DNA of 64,000 bases from CAZEDU01 sp964511185 (lineage in GTDB: Bacteria > Myxococcota > Myxococcia > Myxococcales > Myxococcaceae), in NCBI GenBank assembly GCA_964511185.1, contig CAZEDU010000004.1, positions 1 to 64,000 on the forward strand. The letters are read 5' to 3'. The notes under the pieces were generated by a model. That model had not been told where the DNA came from, did no database searches, and was given only the letters and a program-made list of their open reading frames with translations. Positions 57,585 to 64,000 of the stretch are shown here, piece by piece (within the stretch, counting starts at the first letter, position 1; every line of letters begins with the position of its first letter). Both the position numbers and the translations under genes were made by a program.

Positions 57585-59042
57585 TCACAGACCGGAGATG
57601 AGCGAGCGAAGGTCTTCGACGGCCCATCCGCGCGCTTTGATGCGAGCGGCGATCGGTCCTTCTACCATCGGGCTTATCGCGACGCGCTCCACTGCATAGC
57701 TCTTGTACTTGGGCAACTGCTCGAGGAAACGCTCGACGTGGCCAGCGGTCAAAGCAAGCGAGTTCTCCCGCTTTCCGTCGTCCCGCTTGCAGGTCGCGAA
57801 GCGGATCTTTCGTCCAACCTCATCCACCGCGACGAGGTCTATTTCCGTTCCTTGCGAGTCCCAGTAGCCGTCCACGCGATGTGACAGCGAGAAGCCTGGC
57901 AGGCCTTTTCGGCTGCGTTCTTCGTACAGCGTCGCCACGAGGCGTTCGAGCCCTGCTCCCTCCGTCTCGCGGAGGCGGGCGCCCGCGCGCTCGACGAGGG
58001 TGTCTGTCGGTTGGAAGTTCACGGCAGCGACGAACGGCGCGAGCGCGGCCAACCAAGAACGGAGAAAGTTGTCTTTGACGTAGTAGCGCCCCTTTCGTTC
58101 CTTGTGCTTCGCGAAGATGGGAAGTCGCCGTTCCAGAAGTTGAAAACGCTCCGTCAGGATTTTGACGTACCCGGCGGTCTGCTCCGCCGTTTCTGGACTG
58201 ACCTGGCGAACGTGGGCGTCGAGCTCACCGTTCGAGCAGCCAGGATGTCGAGCGACATACTTGAGGACGACGTCGTAGCGACCCCGCAGCTCGTGAAGAA
58301 ACCAATTTTCGGCCTCGTTTCGGAGCGGCGCTGAGCTCTGAAAGAACATGAGCCTCAGGAGCTCACCCGGGTTGGTGGACAGCGCTCCTTGCTCGAAGCA
58401 GTCGCGATAGAACTTTGGCACGCCTTCGAAGAGATTCCAGAGCAGCAGCAGCCGAGCGGGGTCATCGTCGGCGTGCGTTCTCAGGATCTCGAGGACCGAC
58501 GCGACGTCGAGGTGGCCCACTTCGATGGTGTCGGTGATGCGGTTGTAGAGCGGTGCATTGCGATCATCGAGCAATGCGGTGAGCTCGGTGTGCAGGGAGC
58601 CGAGCACGAAGAGCCCTCCCGGGACCTTCGAGGCCATCGACGACAGGCGGTCCACTTCACGTTGAAGGTGGGAGGTGAACTCGAAGAGCACCTTTCGATG
58701 GAAGTACTGAAACTCGTCGAGAACGACGACGAAGCCATGCTGTGCCAGGGTCGAGATCGTTGAGGCAAAGCTGGAAAGGGTGGTGGGCAGCGGGAAAAGA
58801 CGCTGGTCGATCGCGAACGTCTCGAAGGCGTCCCGCACCGCGGAAAGCACCCCGGCGGGTCCCGAATCCGGAATCTGCATATAGAGAATCTGTCGACGCT
58901 GCTCGCTCAGGGCGCGTTGGATCAGCGTGGTCTTGCCAATCCGCCGACGACCGCTCAGCTTCGCGAAGAACCATCGGTTCCGATGGAGAATCGCCCTCAG
59001 TTGCTCGAGCTCGCGCTGCCGCCCATAGAAGCCCCATTCCAT
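57585..59042 (-). CDS. AAA ATPase with DUF234-type nuclease-like domain
   Basis: The product has 485 residues. The N-terminal AAA ATPase of the archaeal ATPase type has Walker A SGRRRIGKTTLIQRA and Walker B FVVVLDEFQYFHRK, plus FVLGSLHTELTALLDD as sensor region. A winged-helix region follows and then a C-terminal DUF234-like, PD-(D/E)XK nuclease-type domain (GTEIDLVAVDEVGRKIRFATCKRDD) with Asp and Lys. Such genes are common in mobile and genomic-island contexts. Codon use is less GC-rich and the upstream gap is AT-rich. It may act in DNA or defence processes, an inference; I see no partner gene. Confidence 0.85.
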   Translation of the reverse strand: MEWGFYGRQRELEQLRAILHRNRWFFAKLSGRRRIGKTTLIQRALSEQRRQILYMQIPDSGPAGVLSAVRDAFETFAIDQRLFPLPTTLSSFASTISTLAQHGFVVVLDEFQYFHRKVLFEFTSHLQREVDRLSSMASKVPGGLFVLGSLHTELTALLDDRNAPLYNRITDTIEVGHLDVASVLEILRTHADDDPARLLLLWNLFEGVPKFYRDCFEQGALSTNPGELLRLMFFQSSAPLRNEAENWFLHELRGRYDVVLKYVARHPGCSNGELDAHVRQVSPETAEQTAGYVKILTERFQLLERRLPIFAKHKERKGRYYVKDNFLRSWLAALAPFVAAVNFQPTDTLVERAGARLRETEGAGLERLVATLYEERSRKGLPGFSLSHRVDGYWDSQGTEIDLVAVDEVGRKIRFATCKRDDGKRENSLALTAGHVERFLEQLPKYKSYAVERVAISPMVEGPIAARIKARGWAVEDLRSLISGL

Positions 59043-59050
59043 CGGGCCAG

Positions 59051-59082
59051 ATAACTTAAAAGTTATTTAGTAATCCAGGGCA
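59051..59082 (-). promoter_or_regulatory. AT-rich promoter and palindrome of the ATPase gene
   Basis: ATAACTT (59051-59057) and AAGTTAT (59060-59066) form a perfect 7-2-7 palindrome. On the minus strand TTGCCC (about 59083-59078) with a 17-base spacer precedes TTTAAG (59060-59055), which matches four of six -10 positions. The predicted start of transcription is within about 6 bases of the ATG at 59042, so the transcript should be leaderless. The 114-base gap is notably AT-rich relative to the rest of the window. Confidence 0.55.
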
Positions 59083-59156
59083 ACGGCTTAATTTATTGTT
59101 TTTACATCTGTTTTCTACTTCGACAACGCCCGCCAGACCGATGTAGGTAAGGCGCC

Positions 59157-59689
<533 letters not shown>

Positions 59690-59711
<22 letters not shown>

Positions 59712-60712
59712 CCGCGCCGCTCCCGAGTGCGCGGATTGCGCAGATGGCGCGCGAGGCGGGCTTCGAGCTGTGCGGCTTCGCGCGCGCCGAGCCGATTCCC
59801 GCCGAGTCGCTGACCGCGTGGCTCGAGGCGGGCTTCGACGCCGACATGGACTGGATGGGCGCGCGGGTGGCCGAGCGGCTCGACGTTCGCCGGCTCTTGC
59901 CGCAGGCCCAGACGGTCGTGGCCTTGGCTTCGAGCTACCTGACGCCGGCGCACGAGGCCGAGTCGCTGGTGGCCCGCTATGCGCGCGGACGCGACTACCA
60001 CGCCACGATGCGCGACCGGCTGCGCGCGTTCCGTCGCGCCTTGGCGGCCGCATGGCCCCAGATGGAGACCTACGGCTCCATCGACTCGGGGCCGATGATG
60101 GAGAAGGTGTGGGCCGCGCGCGCCGGGCTGGGCTACGTGGGGCGCAACGGCTGCCTCATCACCTCGGACGGCTCGTACGTCGTGCTGGCCGCGCTCATCC
60201 TCGACCGCGCCGTCGACGCGTACGGTGACGGGCCCGCGGTGGACCGCTGCGGCGGCTGCAACCTGTGCGTGAGCAGCTGCCCGACGCACGCCATCGTGGC
60301 GGATCAGACGGTCGACGCGCGGCTGTGCCTTTCGTACCAGAGCATCGAGAACGACTCCGAGGTCCCCGCCGCGCTGCGGGCGGGCTTCGACCAGACCGTC
60401 TTCGGCTGCGACGTGTGCCAAGAGGTCTGCCCGCTCAACGACGCGCCGCTCTGGGGCACCGAGCGGTTCGCGCCGAGACCCGTCTCCAGCCTGTCGGCCC
60501 AGCGGCTCGCCACGATGACGGCCGAGGAGTACCAGGCGCTGGTGCCGGGCACCGCGCTCGCGCGGGCGAAGTACGACGGCCTTCGCCGCAACGCCATCTA
60601 CGCGCTCGGCGCCCGACGCGAGAAGGCCGCCGAGCCGCTGTTGAAGAAGCTGCTCGAGGACGCGAGCCCCGTGGTGCGAGAGGCCGCCCAATGGGCGCTC
60701 GAGCAGCTGTGA
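59690..60712 (+). CDS. queG: Epoxyqueuosine reductase QueG
   Basis: QueG is a cobalamin- and Fe-S-dependent enzyme that finishes queuosine in tRNA. The 340-residue product has the N-terminal cobalamin-binding region (AREAGFELCGFARAEPIP, ALASSYLTP), two [4Fe-4S] motifs CGGCNLCVSSCP and CDVCQEVCP, and a C-terminal HEAT-like helix pair (GLRRNAIYALGARREKAAEPLL). It starts with GTG 59690 inside the adenosyltransferase gene. The neighbours include an enzyme of cobalamin metabolism. Its stop overlaps the EamA start (GTGA), giving a coupled three-gene operon. Confidence 0.95.
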
Positions 60713-61593
60713 GCGCGCCCAGGCCGCTGACCGCGCCGGTGCTGCTCGCGCTCATCGGGCAGACGCTGATCAGCGCGTTCACGTATCTGGCGGCCAAGCG
60801 GCTCCTCGTCGAGCTGGGGCCGCTCACGCTGGTGTTGCTGCGGCTGCTCTTGTCGGCGGTGGTGTTCGCGGTGGTGCTGGCGGCGACGCCGGGGCCGTTC
60901 CTGCCGCCGCGCCGCGAGTGGAGGCGGGTGCTGATTTTGGGGCTCTTCGCCGGCCCCATGAACCAAGGCTTCTTCATCTACGGGCTCGACCACTCCACGC
61001 CCGCGCACGCCGCGCTGCTCTACGCGCTCACCCCCATTGGCGTGTACCTGCTCAGCGTCGCGCGCAAGCGCGAGCCCGCCGCGCGGCAGAAGAGCATCGG
61101 CATCGCCGTCGCGTTCACTGGGGTCGCGGTGCTCTTGTTGGGGCGCGGGCTCGCCGCCGCCACCGGCCCGCTGATGGGCGACCTGTTCATCTTGCTCGCC
61201 GTCGCGGCCTGGGTGCTCTACACGACCGAGGGAAAGGAGCTCTCGGAGGAGCACGGGCCGATCCGCTCGACCGCCTGGACGATGAGCGCCGGTGCGCTGT
61301 GGGCGGCGCCCTTCACGCCCTGGCTCGTGCGGGGCTCCGAGCTTCGGGCGCTGACGCCGATGGCCTGGGCGTGCCTGGTGTTCCTCGTGCTCTTCACGTC
61401 CGTTGTCTCGTACCTGCTCTGGTACTACGCGCTCTCGCGCACCGAGGCGTCGCGCGTGGTGGTGGTCTCGAACCTGCAGCCGGTGGCGACCGCGCTGGCG
61501 GCCTGGGTGTTCCTGGGCGAGGCGCTGGTCTGGGAGATTTGGGTGGGCGGCGCGCTCGTGCTGCTGGGCGTCCGCGCCACCCAGCGGCCGTGA
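60709..61593 (+). CDS. EamA/DMT family transporter
   Basis: The 294-residue membrane protein has ten hydrophobic segments in two EamA repeats. The first repeat holds LLALIGQTLISAFTYLAAKRLLVELGPLTLVLLRLL and the second starts at MGDLFILLAVAAWVLYTTEGK and ends with LQPVATALAAWVFLGEALVWE. These are the typical DMT patterns. It exports metabolites, but the substrate is unknown. GTG 60709 overlaps the queG stop (GTGA); ATG 60691 is an alternative. It ends six bases before the convergent YihY gene. Confidence 0.88.
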   Translation: MSAPRPLTAPVLLALIGQTLISAFTYLAAKRLLVELGPLTLVLLRLLLSAVVFAVVLAATPGPFLPPRREWRRVLILGLFAGPMNQGFFIYGLDHSTPAHAALLYALTPIGVYLLSVARKREPAARQKSIGIAVAFTGVAVLLLGRGLAAATGPLMGDLFILLAVAAWVLYTTEGKELSEEHGPIRSTAWTMSAGALWAAPFTPWLVRGSELRALTPMAWACLVFLVLFTSVVSYLLWYYALSRTEASRVVVVSNLQPVATALAAWVFLGEALVWEIWVGGALVLLGVRATQRP

Positions 61594-61599
61594 CGCGCT

Positions 61600-62676
61600 T
61601 CAGTCCGCGGTGCGCTCGTTGCGGACCAGCCGCATCACGCCGAACAGCACCGCCGCGCCGGCGGCGAATGGAATCCAGCGCTGCAACCAACCGGTCCGCG
61701 GCGGCTCGCTGGAGCTCGGTTGCCGCCTGGCGCGCTCGTGCTCGAGTCGCTCCGCGGCGATGGCACCACCGGCCTGTTCGACCTCGGACTTGGTGGCGTT
61801 CGGGGCGGGCGCTTCCAGCGTGCGCGCGCCCGCGCCTTTTCCTTCGGGCGACTTGTGCTCGAGCACGGCGTTGATCTCGGCGCCGAGCAAGAGGACCTGC
61901 GCGCTGATCCACACCCACAGCAGGAAGACGACGACACCGCCGAGCGCGCCGTAGGTCGCGTCGTACTTGCCGAACCGAGAGACATAGAGCGAGAAGCCGT
62001 ACGAGGCGATGACCCAGAGGATGACGCCAGTGACCGAGCCGGGCGTGATGAGCCGGAACTTCTGCTCGACGTCGGGCAGCACATAATAGAGCACCGCCCA
62101 GAGCAGCATCACCAGCAGGCCCGCGACGGGCAGGCGCAGCCAGTGGATGGCCGCGCCGATGGGGCCGCCCACGGCGCTCGCCAACGCGGGCGCCACGATG
62201 GCGATGAGCGTGGCCACGAGGGTGAACGCCGCCGCGAGCAGCGTCATCAGAAGGGCGATGCCGCGCACGGTCCAAATCTTTCGGCGCTCGCTGACGCCGT
62301 AGACGGTGTTGAGCGCGCGCATCAGCGCGACCATGCCGCCCGACGCGGTGAAGACCGCCGCCGCGCCGCCGAGGGTCAGCAAGCCGACGTTGTTCTGCTC
62401 GCCGAGCGAGCGAATGCGGTCGCCCAGAATCTGCGTCACCGCCGGCGGCGCGACCTGCGACAGCTCGTCGATCAGCCGCTGCGCATCGGTCGGATCAATC
62501 ACCACACTGGCGAGTGAGATGACGAAGATGAGAAAGGGGAAGATCGCCAGCACGCTGAAGAACGTCAGCGCGCCCGCCACGTCGCCCACCCGGTCGCGCG
62601 ACCACTCCTCCTTCAGGCGCTGGAAAAACGTCTTCCACGGCATGTCCCGGCCGGGCCAGACCATTCCCCTCCCCAT
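61600..62676 (-). CDS. YihY/BrkB family membrane protein (paralogue 2)
   Basis: This 358-residue membrane protein has the YihY core (about residues 12-285): DVAGALTFFSVLAIFPFLIFVISL, MVALMRALNTVYGVSERRKIW and ATYGALGGVVVFLLWVWISAQ. A polar C-terminal tail (about 290-358) has TLEAPAPNATKSEVEQAGG and ends with a last helix (WIPFAAGAAVLFGVMRL). The start ATG 62676 is chosen because GGGAGGG lies 6-7 bases upstream; ATG 62643 is an alternative. It is divergent from paralogue 3 across 105 bases. Function of the family is unknown. Confidence 0.85.
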   Translation of the reverse strand: MGRGMVWPGRDMPWKTFFQRLKEEWSRDRVGDVAGALTFFSVLAIFPFLIFVISLASVVIDPTDAQRLIDELSQVAPPAVTQILGDRIRSLGEQNNVGLLTLGGAAAVFTASGGMVALMRALNTVYGVSERRKIWTVRGIALLMTLLAAAFTLVATLIAIVAPALASAVGGPIGAAIHWLRLPVAGLLVMLLWAVLYYVLPDVEQKFRLITPGSVTGVILWVIASYGFSLYVSRFGKYDATYGALGGVVVFLLWVWISAQVLLLGAEINAVLEHKSPEGKGAGARTLEAPAPNATKSEVEQAGGAIAAERLEHERARRQPSSSEPPRTGWLQRWIPFAAGAAVLFGVMRLVRNERTAD

Positions 62677-62781
62677 GGGCGACCCTCCCTGCCGGGAAAC
62701 CTGCGCACGCCGGGGTGACGGAGGGAAGCGCCGCGACTTGCCCACCTGCCGACACTTGTGGCTTCACTGGAGCCCGGCGAG

Positions 62782-63768
62782 ATGAACGTCCTGCGGCGTA
62801 CATGCGAGGTGACGCGGCGGCTCGTGGCGGCGCTGCGCAAGGACACGGTCACCGACACGTCCGCGCAGCTGTCGTACTACTTCCTCTTCGCGCTCTTCCC
62901 GTTCCTCTTCTTCCTCGCCACCTTGATGGCCTACCTGCCGCTCGAGGATGCGGTCGAGGAGATGCTCGCGCGCCTGGCCGAGTTCATGCCGGCCGCCGCG
63001 TTCGAGCTCATCGCCGGGCACTTGACCCGGCTCATCGAGCAGCCTCGACCGAATCTCTTGACCTTGGGGCTCCTCACCACGCTCTGGACGGCGTCGCGCG
63101 GCGTCGACGCGTTTCGCAAGGCGCTCAACCTGGCCTACGACGTGAGCGAGACGCGCGCGCTCTGGCGCACGCAGGGCATGGCCATCGCGCTCACGGTCGG
63201 CAGCGCGGTGCTCCTGCTCGCGTCCTTCGCCGGCATCGTCATCGGCGGCCGCTGGACGCTGGAGCTGGCGGCGCGCCACATCGTGGGCGGCGAGCAGATC
63301 GCCCTCGTCTGGTCGGTGCTTCGTTGGCCGGTGGCCGCGCTGGCGATGATGCTCGCGGCGGGCCTCAACTACTACCTGCTGCCGGACGTGAAGCAGCGCG
63401 TCCGCTTCATCGTGCCGGGCGCTGCGGTGGGGACGCTGCTCTGGCTCGCCGCGACGTGGGGCTTCACGCGCTACGTCGAAGGCTTCGGCACCTTCAACAT
63501 CACCTACGGCTCCATCGGCGGCGTCATCGTCCTCCTGCTTTGGCTCTACGTCTCCGGCCTCATCTTCATCATCGGCGGTGAGCTCAACGCGGTCATCGAG
63601 CAGCTGTCGCCGCGCGGGAAGGCCGCCGGTGCGCGCGCGCCAGGCGCATTGCCCGAGCCGCCCTCGACGCGGCCGAGCGTCGCCCCGCCGGCGCTGGCGA
63701 AGCGCGCTTCCTTCGCCAAGCGGGTGGGCCGCCGCATTCGGCGGCTGCGCTTGGGGTCAACGCGCTGA
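62782..63768 (+). CDS. YihY/BrkB family membrane protein (paralogue 3)
   Basis: This 328-residue membrane protein has the YihY core: DTSAQLSYYFLFALFPFLFFLAT, AFRKALNLAYDVSETRALW and TYGSIGGVIVLLLWLYVSGLIFIIGGELNAV. The C terminus is basic (KRASFAKRVGRRIRRLRLG) with a proline-rich linker. The start is ATG 62782 (GGAG nine bases upstream); GTG 62758 is an alternative. It is divergent from paralogue 2, and overlaps the convergent M48 gene by 12 bases. It resembles paralogue 2 more than paralogue 1 in its ELNAV/EINAV-type end, suggesting a local duplication. Confidence 0.85.
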   Translation: MNVLRRTCEVTRRLVAALRKDTVTDTSAQLSYYFLFALFPFLFFLATLMAYLPLEDAVEEMLARLAEFMPAAAFELIAGHLTRLIEQPRPNLLTLGLLTTLWTASRGVDAFRKALNLAYDVSETRALWRTQGMAIALTVGSAVLLLASFAGIVIGGRWTLELAARHIVGGEQIALVWSVLRWPVAALAMMLAAGLNYYLLPDVKQRVRFIVPGAAVGTLLWLAATWGFTRYVEGFGTFNITYGSIGGVIVLLLWLYVSGLIFIIGGELNAVIEQLSPRGKAAGARAPGALPEPPSTRPSVAPPALAKRASFAKRVGRRIRRLRLGSTR

Positions 63769-64000
63769 CACCGGCGCCGCGTTGAGCCGCTGCTGAATGG
63801 CCTGCAGCTGGCCGCTGCCCTGGTACGAGCCGGTGAGCCCTTGCTCGGCGATCATCCTGTTGACGTTCGCGATGCGGTCCTCCGTCGCCGGGTGCGTGGA
63901 CAGCCAGGTGAGCACCTTGGGCGTGCGCCCGCTCTGCTGGAGCAGCTTCTCGAAGAATTGGGCGATGCCGTGCGGGTCGTAGCCGGCGGCGCTCGCGTAG
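63757..64000 (-). CDS. M48 metalloprotease, C-terminal fragment
   Basis: The visible 80 residues begin YASAAGYDPHGIAQFFEKL and continue with TPKVLTWLSTHPATEDRIANV, the conserved C-terminal region of M48 (Ste24p/BepA/HtpX-like) zinc peptidases. In that family the AGYDP helix and WLSTHPxxxxRI block follow the active site. The HEXXH motif and signal peptide lie outside the window. The stop TGA is at 63759-63757, inside the end of the convergent YihY gene (12-base overlap). The rest of the gene is beyond base 64000. Confidence 0.8.
   Translation of the reverse strand, partial: YASAAGYDPHGIAQFFEKLLQQSGRTPKVLTWLSTHPATEDRIANVNRMIAEQGLTGSYQGSGQLQAIQQRLNAAPVSAR

Noticed and set aside
59043..59156. 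Cobalamin riboswitch upstream of the adenosyltransferase.
   Set aside because: The gap is only 114 bases, AT-rich, and lacks the B12-box.

Overview
The window is high-GC, very densely coded chromosomal DNA that looks like a myxobacterium (Myxococcota, probably Cystobacterineae). The signs are a eukaryotic-type Ser/Thr kinase overlapping a TPR/PEGA protein, many lipoproteins, large periplasmic ASH-repeat and PQQ/cytochrome proteins, strong G/C at third codon positions and frequent GTG/TTG starts. The taxonomic call is an inference, because no rRNA or tRNA gene is present. The sequence is draft quality: a 10-N gap at 41770-41779 lies inside a gene and joins two contig ends that carry the same 21-mer.

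Layout. 1-6.9 kb: 3' part of prfC, a modABC molybdate importer with two genes behind it, an M32 carboxypeptidase and a small lipoprotein. 7-11.4 kb: O-methyltransferase, RNase D, and a ttcA-TerB-PhnD-like operon with overlapping genes. 11.5-16.2 kb: an HdeD / outer-membrane protein / AbgT / glutaminase / DUF4239 unit, possibly linked to acid or ammonia handling. 16.2-19.1 kb: pepA-psiE-yihY. 19.3-21.9 kb: a cysteine-free stand-alone rpsD under a Fur/Zur-type box, then a MarR-protoglobin-redoxin operon with a perfect operator inside its promoter. 22-25.7 kb: metNIQ plus an MscS channel. 25.7-38.9 kb: kinase/PEGA pair, DUF1801, hypothetical proteins, a 994-residue ASH lipoprotein, PQQ sugar dehydrogenase with a cytochrome tail, GtrA, a 54-residue protein, an orphan histidine kinase and an SF1 helicase.

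38.9-41 kb is the clearest mobile region: a RAYT (REP-associated tyrosine transposase) and a GNAT-like gene bordered by five copies of a palindromic repeat, with base composition that looks less GC-rich than the surroundings. 41-57.6 kb holds DUF255, a zinc-ribbon membrane protein, oligoendopeptidase F, a CusF-like lipoprotein, an ATP-grasp/GNAT/transglutaminase operon, an HD hydrolase, a Nudix-MBL fusion, an FTR1 iron permease fused to cytochrome c, a double-length ThyX, a PuuD-like membrane protein and a lipoprotein. 57.6-64 kb holds a DUF234-type ATPase with an AT-rich promoter, cobalamin adenosyltransferase, queG, an EamA exporter, two divergent YihY/BrkB genes and the end of an M48 protease.

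Regulation. The most informative elements are two nearly identical Fur-superfamily boxes (upstream of rpsD and near FTR1), the MarR operator that fills its own promoter spacer, and four promoters placed so close to start codons that leaderless transcripts are predicted. Convergent genes are separated by almost nothing (commonly 1-18 bases, twice overlapping), which leaves no room for ordinary intrinsic terminators. No tRNA, rRNA or CRISPR array was found, and no gene-free stretch exceeds about 300 bases.
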